DNA of 64,000 nucleotides from Pantoea eucalypti (GCF_009646115.1 NZ_CP045720.1:3410001-3474000), one strand, 5' to 3'; positions 48,662 to 59,644 are shown, counted from the stretch's first letter. Numbers and translations: made by a program. The notes: a model not told the origin generated them from the letters alone.

Positions 48662-49112
48662 CGTTCGTCTCCAGTGCCGGATCGATTTCCAGCACTTCTA
48701 CATCAAACTGAATACGGCGACCCGCCAGCGGATGGTTGAAATCGACGGTGATAGAATCACCGGAGACTTCGCGGATCACGCCTGGCATTTCACTGCCGCC
48801 CATGCCGCTGAACAGCATGATGGCACCCACTTCCGGTTCGCCTGCATCAATAAAGTCCCGACGCGAGAAATACTGGATCAGGTCAGGGCTGACGCCACCA
48901 AAGGCATCTTCCGGTTCCAGAGTAAACTGTTTAGTCTGACCCGCTTTCAGCCCCAGCAATGCCTGCTCAAGCGCTGCAGAGAGGCTGCCATCACCGAGAC
49001 GGAACAGCGCGGGCTTGCCGTTTGCACGGGTCGATTCCGCCGTCGAGCCATCTTCCAGCTTCAGCGTAAAATGCACCAACACCGCGCTTTCGCGCTGCAC
49101 GAACTCAGTCAT
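48642..49112 (-). CDS. fkpB: FkpB (SlpA), FKBP-type peptidyl-prolyl isomerase
   Basis: FkpB is a cytoplasmic FKBP-like isomerase and chaperone. The ATG at 49112 has GGG/AAGG about 6-9 nt upstream; a GTG directly before it is an alternative. The 156-residue protein has the FKBP core split by the insert-in-flap domain ([23 protein letters not shown]). It is about seven residues longer than E. coli FkpB, by a C-terminal tail ending TNDANPVS that is encoded in the ispH overlap. Confidence 0.95.
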   Translation of the reverse strand: MTEFVQRESAVLVHFTLKLEDGSTAESTRANGKPALFRLGDGSLSAALEQALLGLKAGQTKQFTLEPEDAFGGVSPDLIQYFSRRDFIDAGEPEVGAIMLFSGMGGSEMPGVIREVSGDSITVDFNHPLAGRRIQFDVEVLEIDPALETNDANPVS

Positions 49113-49115
49113 CAC

Positions 49116-49622
49116 TTACCCTTTCTGTTTAGCCTGTTTGCCGTTCGGGCTGAAAAAGCCCTCCAGCACCACCAGTGCAGCCCCAATACAGATGCCGCAG
49201 TCAGCGATATTAAATGTAGCGAAGTGCCAGTTACCGACATAAAAATCGATAAAATCGACCACAAAGCCATGGTATGAGCGATCAAACAAATTGCCGATCG
49301 CGCCGCCAATGATCAGAGCATAGGCGATATTGGCCATCTTCTGACTGGCATGATTGCGATACATCATCACCACCAGTGAGATCACGATAGCCAGCGCGAT
49401 TCCCGCAAAGAACCAGCGCTGCCAGCCCCCTTTGTCCGCCAGGAAACTGAACGCCGCGCCATAGTTGTGCGCATAGAACAGGTTCAGGTAGGGCATCAGC
49501 GGCTGGGTTTCATGCAGCATCATGTTGTTCATCACCCACTGCTTACTGGCGAAATCGACAACAATCACCACCAGCACCAGCCACAGCCAGCGCAATCCGG
49601 TTGATAAAATAGGTTTACGCAT
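49116..49622 (-). CDS. lspA: LspA, lipoprotein signal peptidase
   Basis: LspA cleaves prolipoprotein signal peptides at the inner membrane and is inhibited by globomycin. The 168-residue protein has four hydrophobic segments and both catalytic aspartates, in [19 protein letters not shown]. It starts at the end of ileS (1-bp overlap) and ends a few bases before fkpB. Confidence 0.97.
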   Translation of the reverse strand: MRKPILSTGLRWLWLVLVVIVVDFASKQWVMNNMMLHETQPLMPYLNLFYAHNYGAAFSFLADKGGWQRWFFAGIALAIVISLVVMMYRNHASQKMANIAYALIIGGAIGNLFDRSYHGFVVDFIDFYVGNWHFATFNIADCGICIGAALVVLEGFFSPNGKQAKQKG

Positions 49623-52438
49623 CAGGCAAATTCACGCTGTTCGCCGTCACCGGCTACGTTAGTGTAACAACGACCACAGACCTCAGCATGCTCAGGATTC
49701 TGTCCGACGTCGGTAGTGTAATGCCAGCAGCGCTGACATTTCTCGCCTTCCGCCTTGTGCAGCGCGATTTTCAGACCTTTCAGCAGTTCACTCTGCTGCG
49801 CTTCATCGTTCGCCAGCGCGTAATCCGCCACCTGTGCGCCAGAAGTCAGCAGCACAAAACGCAGCTCATTACCCAGCGCATGCAGTTTAGCGGCCAGCTC
49901 CGGATCGGCATACAGCGTGACCGTTGCTTCCAGTGCACCACCGATACGTTTATCCGCACGTGCCTGCTCGATCACCTTGTTCACTTCGCCACGCACTTTC
50001 AGCAGCTCGGCCCAGTAGGCATCATTCAGCGCTTCATCTTCCGCCAGGCCAAACAGACCCTGATACCACTCTTCGGTGAAGACATACTGCGCACGTTCGC
50101 CTGGCAGGTAGCCCCAGATCTCATCCGCTGTAAAGGACATGATCGGTGCCATCCAGCGCACCAGCGCTTCGACGATGTGCCACAGCGCGGTCTGGCAGCT
50201 GCGACGCGCCAGGCCATCACCTTTCGCGGTGTACTGACGATCCTTGATAATATCGAGATAGAAGCTGCCCATCTCAATCGAACAGAACTGCATCAGACGC
50301 TGGATCACTTCATGGAAATCGTAGTTCTCGTATGAGGCAACGATATCAGCCTGTGCCGCCTGTGCGCGACCCACTGCCCAGCGATCGACCACGACCATCT
50401 CTTCCGGTTTCACCAGATCGGTGACCGGGTTGAAGCCGCTAAGGTTAGCCAGCAAGAAACGCGCGGTGTTACGGATACGACGATAGGCATCGGCAGAGCG
50501 CTTGAGGATCTCATCGGAGACCGCCATTTCACCCGAGTAGTCGGTTGAGGCCACCCACAGACGCAGAATATCGGCGCCCAGTTTGTTCATCACATCCTGC
50601 GGCGCGACCGTGTTGCCGATTGATTTCGACATTTTACGGCCCTGACCATCCACGGTGAAACCGTGCGTCAGTACCTGACGATAAGGCGCTTGGCCCTTCA
50701 TTGCCGTGGAGATCATCAGCGAGGACATAAACCAGCCGCGATGCTGATCGGATCCTTCCAGATAGAGGTCTGGCGCATGTCCGCCAAATTCCGGACGCGC
50801 ATCCACTACAGAATAGCTGGTTGAGCCGGAGTCAAACCAGACATCCAGCGTATCCGGCACTTTAACGTAGTGATCGGCGTCGTCGCCCATCAGTTCACGC
50901 GGGTCAAGATCCCACCAGGCCTGAATACCCTCCTGCTCAACACGCTGCGCCACTTTCTCCATCAGCGCCAGCGTGTCAGGGTGCAGCTCTTCGCTCTCTT
51001 TGTGAACGAACAGCGCCATCGGTACGCCCCAGGTACGCTGACGAGAGATACACCAGTCAGGACGGTTCGCCACCATCGATTCGATACGCGCCTGGCCCCA
51101 GTCCGGGATCCACTGCACGCCTTTGATCTCTTTCAGCGACTGCGCACGCAATCCTTTCTGATCCATGCTGATGAACCACTGCGGCGTGGCGCGGAAGATG
51201 ATCGGCGTTTTATGGCGCCAGCAGTGCGGGTAGCTGTGCAGCAGTTTCTCAACGTGCAGCAGCGCGCCTTTCTCTTTCAGCAGTTCAACGATCATGTCGT
51301 TGGCTTTAAAGACATTGACCCCATCCAGCGTCGGATACGTGCCTGGCAGATAGGCGCCATCCGGTCCTACCGGATTCGCGGTTTCGATGCCATATTTCTG
51401 GCCAATAACATAGTCATCCGGGCCGTGGCCTGGCGCGGTGTGAACGGCACCGGTACCCGCGTCCAGGGTCACGTGCTCGCCCAGTACGACCAGCGACTCA
51501 AGCGCCAGGAACGGATGCTGGAACTTCTGCAGCTCCAGCGCAGCGCCCTGACATTCGCCCAGCACCTGCCATTCGCTGACACCGGCGCGCTTCATGACGC
51601 TTTCCACCAGCTCTTTCGCCAGGATCAGGGCGCGGCCGTCGATCTGGATCAGCTGGTATTCAAATTCAGGATGCAGGGAGATCGCGCGGTTAGCCGGTAA
51701 TGTCCACGGCGTCGTGGTCCAGATAACCAGTGAGATCGGGCCATTAACCTGGGATACGCCAAACGCCCCACGCACTGCGTCGGTATCGACGGCATTAAAC
51801 ATCACATCAATCGACGGAGAGGTTTTGTCGTAATATTCCACTTCCGCTTCTGCCAGGGCAGAACGGCAATCCAGGCACCAGTGCACCGGCTTCGCGCCTT
51901 TGTGCAGATGGCCATTACCGATGATTTTACCCAGCGCACGAATGATGTTGGCTTCGGTACCGAAATCCATGGTCAGGTAAGGACGATCCCAGTCGCCCAG
52001 CACGCCCAGACGGATAAAGTCCGCTTTCTGGCCTTCAACCTGTTCAGCAGCATATTTGCGGCATGCGGCACGAAATTCCGCGGCGGTGACTTTCTCGCCT
52101 GGCTTGCCGATCATCTGCTCAACTTTGTGTTCGATTGGCAGACCGTGGCAGTCCCAGCCGGGCACATACGGCGAGTCATAACCCGCCATGCCTTTCGACT
52201 TAACGATAATGTCTTTCAGAATCTTGTTAACGGAGTGACCAATATGAATGCTGCCGTTCGCATAAGGAGGGCCATCATGCAGGATAAAGGTTTTTTTCCC
52301 TTTTTTGGCTTCGCGGATGATGCCGTACAGGTTGTCGGCATACCAGCGTTGCAACATTCCCGGTTCGCGTTTGGCCAGATCGCCACGCATCGGGAATCCC
52401 GTTTCCGGCAAATTCAGGGTAGATTTATAGTCACTCAT
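49622..52438 (-). CDS. ileS: Isoleucyl-tRNA synthetase
   Basis: IleS charges tRNA-Ile and edits misactivated valine. The 938-residue class I synthetase matches the E. coli length. HIGH appears as GSIHIGHS near residue 63, the CP1 editing domain spans about 190-400, KMSKS appears as KMSKSIGN near 602, and the C-terminal zinc site has two CxxC pairs (CQRC, CGRC). It lies between ribF and lspA. Confidence 0.98.
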   Translation of the reverse strand: MSDYKSTLNLPETGFPMRGDLAKREPGMLQRWYADNLYGIIREAKKGKKTFILHDGPPYANGSIHIGHSVNKILKDIIVKSKGMAGYDSPYVPGWDCHGLPIEHKVEQMIGKPGEKVTAAEFRAACRKYAAEQVEGQKADFIRLGVLGDWDRPYLTMDFGTEANIIRALGKIIGNGHLHKGAKPVHWCLDCRSALAEAEVEYYDKTSPSIDVMFNAVDTDAVRGAFGVSQVNGPISLVIWTTTPWTLPANRAISLHPEFEYQLIQIDGRALILAKELVESVMKRAGVSEWQVLGECQGAALELQKFQHPFLALESLVVLGEHVTLDAGTGAVHTAPGHGPDDYVIGQKYGIETANPVGPDGAYLPGTYPTLDGVNVFKANDMIVELLKEKGALLHVEKLLHSYPHCWRHKTPIIFRATPQWFISMDQKGLRAQSLKEIKGVQWIPDWGQARIESMVANRPDWCISRQRTWGVPMALFVHKESEELHPDTLALMEKVAQRVEQEGIQAWWDLDPRELMGDDADHYVKVPDTLDVWFDSGSTSYSVVDARPEFGGHAPDLYLEGSDQHRGWFMSSLMISTAMKGQAPYRQVLTHGFTVDGQGRKMSKSIGNTVAPQDVMNKLGADILRLWVASTDYSGEMAVSDEILKRSADAYRRIRNTARFLLANLSGFNPVTDLVKPEEMVVVDRWAVGRAQAAQADIVASYENYDFHEVIQRLMQFCSIEMGSFYLDIIKDRQYTAKGDGLARRSCQTALWHIVEALVRWMAPIMSFTADEIWGYLPGERAQYVFTEEWYQGLFGLAEDEALNDAYWAELLKVRGEVNKVIEQARADKRIGGALEATVTLYADPELAAKLHALGNELRFVLLTSGAQVADYALANDEAQQSELLKGLKIALHKAEGEKCQRCWHYTTDVGQNPEHAEVCGRCYTNVAGDGEQREFA

Positions 52439-52467
52439 CAGATTCTCGATTCCGTTTTTCGCTCAGG

Positions 52468-53397
52468 TTAAAGCAGCCCAAAGAACTGCCGGGCCGTTAC
52501 CACATCGTTCGCAATTTGTTCTTTCAACGCCTCCAGTGAGGCAAAGCGCTGCTCGTTTCGTATTTTCTGTTTCAGCACCACATCAATGTGACGACCATAG
52601 AGATCGATATTGATGTCGAGCAGGTGAACTTCAAGCTGCTGGCGTAAACCTTTTACGGTCGGACGGGTGCCGATATTAGCAACACCCGGCAGTGGCTCGG
52701 GCGTCAGACCCTGTACCTCCACGGCATACACTCCTTTCACCGGCGTGACGCTGCGGCGTAAAGGGAGGTTCGCAGTCGGGAAACCCAGCGTGCGTCCCAG
52801 TGCATCACCGTGCACGACGCGGCCGGAAATAGTGAAGGGATGACCTAACAGCGACTGCGCCAGCGCTAAATCATCCGCAGCCAGCGCCTGACGCACGGCA
52901 GTGCTGCTGATTCGCTTACCACCGTCACAGAAGGTTTCGGTGCTGACGACCTCAAAGCCATACTCCACACCGGCTTTCTGTAATAACAGGAAATCCCCCT
53001 GGCGACCAGCGCCGAAGCGGAAATCATCACCTACCGCAAGGTACTTTACATCCAGCTTGTCGACTAACAGGTCACTGATAAAGCGCTGTGCAGACAAGGC
53101 CGCAAAGCGACGATCAAACCGCACGCACAATACTTTATCCACACCCGCTTCCGCCATATAGCGCAGTTTTTCACGCAGGCGTGTCAGGCGCGCCGGGGCT
53201 TTATCACCGGCAAACAGCTCCAGCGGCTGTGGCTCAAATACCATCACCACGACGGGCAGATGACGCTTACGTCCCTCTTCACACAGTCGCGACAGCAGCG
53301 CCTGATGCCCGCGATGTACACCATCGAAATTACCAATGGTCAGAACGCAGCCGCGATGCTGCTCGTTAAGATTATGAATACCGCGGATAAACTTCAT
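52468..53397 (-). CDS. ribF: RibF, bifunctional riboflavin kinase/FAD synthetase
   Basis: RibF converts riboflavin to FMN and then to FAD. The N-terminal adenylyltransferase domain has GNFDGVHRGHQ near residue 22-32 and the ISSTAVRQAL motif near 163. The C-terminal kinase domain begins near GRVVHGDALGRTLGFPTANL. The 309 residues compare with 313 in E. coli. It is the first gene of the ribF-ileS-lspA-fkpB-ispH run and divergent from rpsT. Confidence 0.97.
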   Translation of the reverse strand: MKFIRGIHNLNEQHRGCVLTIGNFDGVHRGHQALLSRLCEEGRKRHLPVVVMVFEPQPLELFAGDKAPARLTRLREKLRYMAEAGVDKVLCVRFDRRFAALSAQRFISDLLVDKLDVKYLAVGDDFRFGAGRQGDFLLLQKAGVEYGFEVVSTETFCDGGKRISSTAVRQALAADDLALAQSLLGHPFTISGRVVHGDALGRTLGFPTANLPLRRSVTPVKGVYAVEVQGLTPEPLPGVANIGTRPTVKGLRQQLEVHLLDINIDLYGRHIDVVLKQKIRNEQRFASLEALKEQIANDVVTARQFFGLL

Positions 53398-53627
53398 GGC
53401 TGGCCCAAACCGGTGGAAATCGGCGGATTATACCCTTGAAAGCGGCTCAGGTTAACCCGTCTGCACGCCTTTCATGCTTTAGCGGCTGCATTTCCTGTTG
53501 CAGATGTGCATGTTAAGAATTTTGTCGCTAAATACTGTATTCAGTGAGGGGAAGCTGGTAGAATCTTGCGCCATCAAATACGTAATCGAGTGCCGTTCTT
53601 AGAGCGACGCTTATTTGCACAAATCCA

Positions 53628-53656
53628 TTGACAAAATCAGGTTAGAAGGGCATAGT
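53628..53656 (+). promoter_or_regulatory. rpsT promoter
   Basis: TTGACA (53628-53633), 17 bp and CATAGT (53651-53656) precede rpsT by about 47 bp, like the downstream rpsT promoter of E. coli. A second -10-like TAGAAT is at 53559-53564. Nothing else is supported in the 306-bp ribF/rpsT gap. Confidence 0.7.
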
Positions 53657-53703
53657 CCTCGGCCTTTGATTTGTCTCTATAGAACACATTTGGGAGTTGG
53701 ACC

Positions 53704-53967
53704 TTGGCTAATATCAAATCAGCTAAGAAACGCGCCGTAACATCTGAGAAACGCCGTAAGCATAACGCTAGCCGCCGCTCAATGATGCGTACCTTCGTTA
53801 AGAAAGTATACGCGGCGATCGCTTCAGGCGACAAAGCTGCTGCGCAGAACGCATTCAATGAAATGCAACCACTTGTGGATCGTCAGGCCGCTAAAGGTCT
53901 GATCCACAAAAACAAAGCTGCACGTTATAAATCTAACCTGACTGCACAGATCAACAAACTGGCTTAA
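53704..53967 (+). CDS. rpsT: Ribosomal protein S20
   Basis: S20 is a helical primary-binding protein of the 30S subunit. The 87-residue protein ([20 protein letters not shown]...) has the E. coli length. It starts at TTG 53704, as E. coli rpsT does, with a GGAGTTGG-type site before it; the weak start is part of S20 autogenous control in E. coli. Monocistronic, with a strong terminator. Confidence 0.97.
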   Translation: MANIKSAKKRAVTSEKRRKHNASRRSMMRTFVKKVYAAIASGDKAAAQNAFNEMQPLVDRQAAKGLIHKNKAARYKSNLTAQINKLA

Positions 53968-53992
53968 TCGCCGCTTGTTAATCGCTTTGTTG

Positions 53993-54020
53993 AAAAAGCC
54001 GGCTTACGCCGGTTTTTTTT
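53993..54020. terminator. Shared terminator of convergent rpsT and nhaR
   Basis: The stem CCGGC/GCCGG with loop TTAC is flanked by AAAAAG and GTTTTTTTT, so it can act in both directions. The loop contains the nhaR stop codon (54004-54006), so the last codons of nhaR are the terminator itself. Confidence 0.9.
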
Positions 54021-54921
54021 CGTCTGTACTCTGGCGGGGAAAGAGTCCGCTGAAGTCTGCGTGACAGAGACGCTGCACCGCCGGATGCTGAATCATCCGC
54101 TCGGCAAAGATAATATGGTACTCCTCTGACACGGTATCAAGCCGACCGACCTCTGTAACCGCATCACGCTGCCCGCTATCCTGCTCATCCAGCACTGGCG
54201 CGACAAATATGGCATTCTTACGCGCACCAAACGCCTTCATCAGTGCCGCATCATCAAACTCCCCCAGAATCTCCACCTGCAGCCCCTGAGTCGTAATCCA
54301 GTTGAGGATTTTCCGGCCGAGCATTGAGCGGCGTCCTGGAATCAGCAGCGGACGCGCTTCCAGGCAGGCAGGAAAAGTGAGACCGGTGAGCGGCAGAGCA
54401 GACCAGAAACTGACCGGGCACTCCCCCAGCTTCACCGAAAACAGCCCTTCCTGTTGAGTAGGGTCGATGGAGCAGTCAGAGATAATCATATCCAGCTTAT
54501 GCTGACTGAGCTGCTCCAGCAGCATTTCGTGGGTCGACTCAAAACAGCGCAGATGCGTCTTCTCCTCTGCAACCACCGCCGTTTCCAGCACCTTACTGAC
54601 CAGCTGCTTAGAGAGCGCATCGGCGACTCCGACATCCAGCAACAGGTGGGACTCCTTGCGGTAGTTCACGATATCCAGCATCTCCTGACCCAGCATAAAC
54701 ATGCGGTCAGCATAGCGGAACACCAGTTGCCCCAGTTCAGTCGGCACCAGTCCCCGGCCCTGACGACGGAACAGCTTGCCCTGCAGGCGCTCCTCAAGCG
54801 TCTTAATCTGCCCGGTAATGGTCTGGGGAGTCAGAGAGAGTACCTCTGCTGCCGCTGTCACAGAGCCGCTTTTACAAATCTGCCAGAAGTAATAGAGATG
54901 GTTAAAATTGAGCTGATTCAT
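54004..54921 (-). CDS. nhaR: NhaR, LysR-type activator of nhaA
   Basis: NhaR senses sodium and activates nhaA. The start [19 protein letters not shown] at 54921 aligns with E. coli NhaR and gives 305 residues; the helix-turn-helix is [24 protein letters not shown] (about 19-42). The co-inducer domain keeps VGVADALSK and [24 protein letters not shown]. No ribosome-binding site is visible at 54921, because the upstream sequence is the T run of a terminator hairpin. An in-frame ATG at 54954 overlapping the nhaA stop (TAATG) would add eleven residues read through the hairpin; which start is used is open. Confidence 0.93.
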   Translation of the reverse strand: MNQLNFNHLYYFWQICKSGSVTAAAEVLSLTPQTITGQIKTLEERLQGKLFRRQGRGLVPTELGQLVFRYADRMFMLGQEMLDIVNYRKESHLLLDVGVADALSKQLVSKVLETAVVAEEKTHLRCFESTHEMLLEQLSQHKLDMIISDCSIDPTQQEGLFSVKLGECPVSFWSALPLTGLTFPACLEARPLLIPGRRSMLGRKILNWITTQGLQVEILGEFDDAALMKAFGARKNAIFVAPVLDEQDSGQRDAVTEVGRLDTVSEEYHIIFAERMIQHPAVQRLCHADFSGLFPRQSTDEKKPA

Positions 54922-54923
54922 CG

Positions 54924-54948
54924 AAAAAAAAGGAGGCTTTCGCCTCCT
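54924..54948 (-). terminator. Terminator-like hairpin between nhaA and nhaR
   Basis: On the minus strand AGGAGGC-GAAA-GCCTCCT followed by eight T forms a strong stem with a GNRA loop. It lies between the nhaA stop (54956) and the nhaR ATG (54921). Its 5' arm contains AGGAGG, the only Shine-Dalgarno-like sequence near nhaR, which is buried in the stem. Confidence 0.88.
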
Positions 54949-54953
54949 CTCCA

Positions 54954-56132
54954 TTAACGCAGTTTAATCCGCAGCAGGGTATAGCCAATAACCGCTGACA
55001 GCACAGAACCCGTCAGGATCCCCAGTTTAGAGAAGGTCACAAGCTGCTCATGTGCCGAATCGAAGGCGAGCGAACTGATGAAAATAGACATCGTAAAACC
55101 GATGCCGCACAGCACGCCAATCGCCATGATATCGCGGATGGTGGTGCCGTGAGGTAATACCGCCAGCCGCAGTTTGACAGCCAGCCAGCAGAACAGGGTA
55201 ATGCCCAAAGGTTTACCGATTAACAGGCCGAGGATGATGCCAGACGGCTCCGGTGAAAAGACATCACTCAGCGTAATACCGGTCAGTGAAATACCGGCGT
55301 TCGCGAAGGCAAACAGCGGCAGAATAAGCCAGTTCACCCACGGCATCAGACCGTGCGCCAGATGTTCTGCGGGCGAATGCCCTTCTCTCTTTTCCAGCGG
55401 TATGAAGAAGCCCACAATGACGCCCGCCAGCGTGGCATGGACGCCAGACTTCAGCACGGCGGTCCAGAGCACGATCCCAACCAGCATATAGACCGAGATT
55501 TTACGGACATTAAAGTAATTGAGCAGTGCCAGCACAACAATCGCCCCTGCCGCAACGCCCAGGGAGAGCATTGAGAGGCCACTGGTGTAGAACAGGGCGA
55601 TAATAACGATAGCCCCGAGATCATCAATAATCGCCAGCGCCATCAGGAAAACTTTCAGTGCTGCAGGAACACGGCTGCCAAGCAGGGCGAGGACACCCAG
55701 AGCAAACGCGATATCGGTCGCCGTAGGGATAGCCCAGCCGTTGCGTGCTATCTCATCACCATGGTTGAAGCCGAGGAAAACAAGCGCGGGCAGTGCCATA
55801 CCGCCTAATGCCGCAATGACGGGAAAGATCGCCTTGTCACGGCTTGCGAGTTCGCCGACTATCAGCTCACGCTTCACTTCCAGACCAATCAGCAGGAAAA
55901 ACAGCGCCATCAGCGCATCATTGATCCATAACAGCAGATTTTTACTGATATCCAGTGCACCGAAGCGGATTTGAACGGGTTCATTGAGAAACGCCTGATA
56001 GCCGTGAGCGGTTTCGGCAGAGTTGGCGAGAATCATGGCCGCCACAGCTGCCATGATTAACACCATGCCATTACTGGCGTCACTTTCAATGAAGCTTTTA
56101 AGCAGGTTTTTGAGACTACGAGGCTTATTCAA
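54954..56132 (-). CDS. nhaA: NhaA, Na+/H+ antiporter
   Basis: NhaA extrudes sodium in exchange for two protons and governs pH and salt homeostasis. The 392-residue protein (388 in E. coli) has about twelve membrane segments. The ion-site aspartates are Asp170-Asp171 (AIIDDLGAI), with Asp140 in [13 protein letters not shown], matching E. coli D163/D164/D133 after a small N-terminal shift. It is upstream of nhaR, as in E. coli. Confidence 0.96.
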   Translation of the reverse strand: MNKPRSLKNLLKSFIESDASNGMVLIMAAVAAMILANSAETAHGYQAFLNEPVQIRFGALDISKNLLLWINDALMALFFLLIGLEVKRELIVGELASRDKAIFPVIAALGGMALPALVFLGFNHGDEIARNGWAIPTATDIAFALGVLALLGSRVPAALKVFLMALAIIDDLGAIVIIALFYTSGLSMLSLGVAAGAIVVLALLNYFNVRKISVYMLVGIVLWTAVLKSGVHATLAGVIVGFFIPLEKREGHSPAEHLAHGLMPWVNWLILPLFAFANAGISLTGITLSDVFSPEPSGIILGLLIGKPLGITLFCWLAVKLRLAVLPHGTTIRDIMAIGVLCGIGFTMSIFISSLAFDSAHEQLVTFSKLGILTGSVLSAVIGYTLLRIKLR

Positions 56133-56218
56133 CGTTTATCTTCCTGATCAGCGATAGAAAGATAAAGAGTGTAGCGGCTCATATAGTTCGTTAAAAGCAG
56201 CTTATGCCTCGCCTTTCC

Positions 56219-56233
56219 TTCGGTTTAACCGAA
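56219..56233. promoter_or_regulatory. Palindrome upstream of nhaA
   Basis: TTCGGTT-T-AACCGAA is a perfect 7-bp inverted repeat about 87 bp before the nhaA start. It may be an operator (NhaR would be the obvious regulator), but I cannot match it to a known NhaR site. Confidence 0.35.
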
Positions 56234-56286
56234 TTAAGGGCGAAAAGCCGGTTGATGCTAATAACAGATGGCGTATAGCATACAGC

Positions 56287-56317
56287 AAAAAAAACGGAGC
56301 CCGCGGCTCCGTTTTTT
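56287..56317. terminator. dnaKJ terminator
   Basis: The stem ACGGAGCC/GGCTCCGT (56294-56312, loop CGC) has seven or more A on the left and six T on the right. It terminates dnaKJ on the minus strand 14 bp past the dnaJ stop. Confidence 0.9.
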
Positions 56318-56330
56318 AGTCTGATACGGT

Positions 56331-57476
56331 TTAGCGTGTCAGATCGTCAAAGAATTTCTTCACACCGTCGAAGAAGCTCTTTGAGCGTGGGCTGTTATGC
56401 TCGCCGCTTGGGCCGCCAAAACTCTCTTCCAGTTCACGCAACAGCGTTTTCTGTTTTTCGTTCAGGCTGACCGGTGTCTCCACCACAACACGGCACAGCA
56501 GATCGCCGACCGCGCCGCCACGGACAGATTTGACGCCACGTCCGCGCATGCGGAACAGCTTGCCGGTCTGGGTTTCTGACGGCACTTTCAGCTTCACGCG
56601 ACCATCCAGTGTCGGTACTTCAATCTCACCGCCCAGCGCCGCCATTGCAAAGTTGATCGGCACTTCACAGTAAAGGTTGTTCTCTTCACGTTCGAAGATC
56701 GGGTGCTTCTTCACCGAGACCTGAACGTAGAGATCGCCCGCTGGTGCGCCCTGCTCGCCCGCTTCACCTTCGCCACTCAGACGGATGCGATCGCCGGTGT
56801 CGACCCCTGCCGGGATTTTCACTGACAGCGTTTTCGACTTCTCAACGCGGCCGTGGCCATGACAGGCGTTGCACGGATCTTTAATCACCGAGCCACGACC
56901 ATGACAGGTCGGACAGGCCTGCTGAACAGTGAAGAAGCCCTGGCGCATCTGCACCTGGCCTGCACCGTGACAGGTTGAACAGGTTTGTGGCTGGGTGCCC
57001 GCTTTCGCGCCACTGCCGTGGCAGACATCACACTCTTCCAGCGTTGGAATGCGGATCTCTTTGGTCACGCCGCGTACCGCTTCTTCCAGCGACAGCTCCA
57101 TGTTGTAGCGTAAATCGGCGCCACGGGATGCGCGCTGACGGCGTCCACCACCAAAGATGTCACCGAACACGTCGCCAAAGATATCGCTGAAGTCTGCACC
57201 GCCACCACCAAAGCCGCCGCCGCCGAATCCACCGCCACCCATGCCGCCCTGTTCAAAGGCTGCATGACCATACTGATCGTAAGCCGCACGCTTCTGCGCA
57301 TCGGTCAGGATTTCGTACGCTTCCTTGACCTCTTTGAATTTAGCTTCGGCTTCTTTATCACCTGGATTGCGGTCCGGGTGAAATTTCATTGCCAGGCGTT
57401 TGTAAGCCTTTTTGATTTCACGCTCGTCCGCGGATTTGGCGACGCCTAAAATCTCGTAGTAATCACTCTTCGCCAT
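56331..57476 (-). CDS. dnaJ: DnaJ (Hsp40) co-chaperone
   Basis: DnaJ delivers substrates to DnaK and stimulates its ATPase. The 381-residue protein has the J domain with HPD (FHPDRNPGD), a glycine-rich linker ([17 protein letters not shown], about 75-92) and four CxxCxGxG zinc repeats ([32 protein letters not shown]). The substrate-binding and dimerisation domains follow. It is about five residues longer than in E. coli, mainly in the glycine repeat. Co-transcribed with dnaK. Confidence 0.98.
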   Translation of the reverse strand: MAKSDYYEILGVAKSADEREIKKAYKRLAMKFHPDRNPGDKEAEAKFKEVKEAYEILTDAQKRAAYDQYGHAAFEQGGMGGGGFGGGGFGGGGADFSDIFGDVFGDIFGGGRRQRASRGADLRYNMELSLEEAVRGVTKEIRIPTLEECDVCHGSGAKAGTQPQTCSTCHGAGQVQMRQGFFTVQQACPTCHGRGSVIKDPCNACHGHGRVEKSKTLSVKIPAGVDTGDRIRLSGEGEAGEQGAPAGDLYVQVSVKKHPIFEREENNLYCEVPINFAMAALGGEIEVPTLDGRVKLKVPSETQTGKLFRMRGRGVKSVRGGAVGDLLCRVVVETPVSLNEKQKTLLRELEESFGGPSGEHNSPRSKSFFDGVKKFFDDLTR

Positions 57477-57500
57477 GTTTATTTAGCCCTTAACATGATC

Positions 57501-57533
57501 GCACGGGCGTGGAGAGATCTCCTACGCCCGTGC
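57501..57533. other. Strong hairpin in the dnaK-dnaJ intercistronic gap
   Basis: A 10-bp perfect stem GCACGGGCGT/ACGCCCGTGC encloses GGAG/CTCC with a one-base bulge, in the 104 bp between dnaK and dnaJ. No T run follows on the minus strand, so it is not a classical terminator. It more likely stabilises or partitions the dnaK and dnaJ messages. Confidence 0.7.
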
Positions 57534-57580
57534 TGGTTTCAACGGCTGTCAGGCCAACCGTCGCGCCCGGTCAGGGGCAA

Positions 57581-59491
57581 TTATTTCTTGTTGTCTTTCA
57601 CTTCTTCGAATTCAGCATCGACAACGTCGTCATCTTTCTTCGCTGACGCGTCACCGGCATCTGCTGCACCCGCCTGAGACTGCTGTGCTGCTTCCATCAG
57701 TTTGCCAGACACTTCCATCAGCGCCTGCATTTTGGCGTCGATTTCCGCTTTGTCTTCGCCTTTCAGCGCAGTTTCCAGCGCGGCCAGTGCGGCTTCGATT
57801 GGCGCTTTGTCATCAGCTGACAGTTTGTCGCCTGCTTCTTCCAGCTGCTTACGCGTGCTGTGGGCAATCTGGTCACCCTGGTTACGCGTCTGAACCAGCT
57901 CTTCAAACTTACGGTCAGATTCAGCATTCGCTTCCGCATCACGCACCATTTTCTGGATCTCATCATCGCTCAGACCTGAAGAGGCTTTGATGGTGATTTT
58001 CTGCTCTTTACCGCTGTTCTTGTCTTTCGCTGATACGTGCAGGATACCGTCGGCATCGATGTCGAAGGTCACTTCGATCTGCGGCATACCGCGTGGCGCA
58101 TTCTGGATACCGTCGAGGTTGAACTGGCCCAGTGACTTGTTGTCATTGGCACGCTTACGCTCACCCTGCAGCACGTGAATGGTCACGGCTGACTGGTTAT
58201 CTTCAGCCGTCGAGAAGACCTGGCTGTGCTTGGTTGGGATGGTGGTGTTCTTGCTGATCAGCGAGGTCATCACGCCACCCATCGTTTCGATACCCAGTGA
58301 CAGCGGGGTAACGTCCAGCAGCAGCACGTCTTTCACGTCGCCACCCAGTACACCACCCTGAACCGCAGCACCCACAGCAACCGCTTCGTCCGGGTTCACG
58401 TCTTTACGTGGCTCTTTACCGAAGAACTCAGTCACTTTGGCCTGAACCAGTGGCATACGTGTCTGACCACCGACCAGGATAACGTCGTTGATGTCTGAAA
58501 CAGACAGGCCGGCATCCTGCAGCGCAACTTTCAGAGGCGCGATTGAGCGTGCAACCAGATCTTCAACCAGTGATTCCAGTTTAGAACGGGTCACTTTGAT
58601 GTTCAGGTGCTTAGGACCGGTCGCATCTGCCGTGATGTATGGCAGGTTAACGTCGGTCTGCTGTGCAGAAGAAAGCTCGATTTTTGCTTTCTCTGCGGCT
58701 TCTTTCAGACGCTGCATCGCCAGTGGATCGTTGTGCAGATCGATACCCTGGTCTTTTTTGAATTCAGCAACCAGATAGTTAATCAGGCGGCTATCGAAGT
58801 CTTCACCACCCAGGTGGGTATCACCGTTGGTCGCCAGAACTTCAAAGGTTTTTTCGCCGTCAACTTCGTCGATCTCGATGATTGAGATATCGAAGGTACC
58901 GCCACCCAGGTCATAAACCGCGATGGTGCGGTTGCCCTGGCCTTTATCCAGACCGTATGCCAGTGCTGCAGCAGTCGGTTCGTTAATGATACGTTTGACT
59001 TCCAGACCTGCGATACGGCCGGCATCTTTGGTCGCCTGACGCTGCGCATCGTTGAAGTAGGCCGGTACGGTAATAACCGCTTCAGTCACTGGCTCACCGA
59101 GGTAATCTTCGGCGGTCTTTTTCATTTTCTTCAGCACTTCAGCAGAGATCTGCGGAGGTGCCATTCTCTGACCTTTTACTTCCAGCCATGCGTCGCCGTT
59201 GTCAGCGCCGGTGATTTTGTACGGCATGATTTTAATGTCACGCTGTACTTCTTCGTCCTGGAAGCGACGACCGATCAGACGCTTAATTGCGAACAGGGTA
59301 TTCTGCGGGTTGGTCACTGCCTGACGTTTAGCCGGTTGACCGACCAGAATTTCGCCATCCTGTGTATACGCAATAATTGAAGGCGTGGTGCGATCGCCCT
59401 CGGCATTTTCCAGCACGCGTGCTTTGGTGCCATCCATGATCGCAACACAAGAGTTGGTTGTACCCAGGTCAATACCAATAATCTTACCCAT
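57581..59491 (-). CDS. dnaK: DnaK (Hsp70) chaperone
   Basis: DnaK is the main ATP-dependent Hsp70 and a negative modulator of sigma-32. The 636-residue protein (638 in E. coli) begins [20 protein letters not shown]. The ATPase phosphate loops include [14 protein letters not shown] and [11 protein letters not shown], then the linker [15 protein letters not shown] near 385-400 and the peptide-binding beta-sandwich and lid. The C-terminus ends [17 protein letters not shown]. Expressed from the heat-shock promoter upstream. Confidence 0.98.
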   Translation of the reverse strand: MGKIIGIDLGTTNSCVAIMDGTKARVLENAEGDRTTPSIIAYTQDGEILVGQPAKRQAVTNPQNTLFAIKRLIGRRFQDEEVQRDIKIMPYKITGADNGDAWLEVKGQRMAPPQISAEVLKKMKKTAEDYLGEPVTEAVITVPAYFNDAQRQATKDAGRIAGLEVKRIINEPTAAALAYGLDKGQGNRTIAVYDLGGGTFDISIIEIDEVDGEKTFEVLATNGDTHLGGEDFDSRLINYLVAEFKKDQGIDLHNDPLAMQRLKEAAEKAKIELSSAQQTDVNLPYITADATGPKHLNIKVTRSKLESLVEDLVARSIAPLKVALQDAGLSVSDINDVILVGGQTRMPLVQAKVTEFFGKEPRKDVNPDEAVAVGAAVQGGVLGGDVKDVLLLDVTPLSLGIETMGGVMTSLISKNTTIPTKHSQVFSTAEDNQSAVTIHVLQGERKRANDNKSLGQFNLDGIQNAPRGMPQIEVTFDIDADGILHVSAKDKNSGKEQKITIKASSGLSDDEIQKMVRDAEANAESDRKFEELVQTRNQGDQIAHSTRKQLEEAGDKLSADDKAPIEAALAALETALKGEDKAEIDAKMQALMEVSGKLMEAAQQSQAGAADAGDASAKKDDDVVDAEFEEVKDNKK

Positions 59492-59615
59492 CTAAACATC
59501 TCCCACTTAAATTCGTTGCCAATTTGGGTTGTGAACCTTTTATGTGGGCGAGTTGTTTGCATTCAACCTGCCAGCACATGCTTTTTTTCCAACGTTCACA
59601 ACGCTCGATGACAAG

Positions 59616-59644
59616 TAAATGGGGCCGCTTCGATGCGCATCAAG
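59616..59644 (-). promoter_or_regulatory. Sigma-32 heat-shock promoter of dnaKJ
   Basis: The minus strand shows CTTGATG (59638-59644), a 13-bp spacer and CCCCATTTA (59616-59624), very close to E. coli dnaK P1. It lies about 125 bp upstream of dnaK. Confidence 0.92.
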
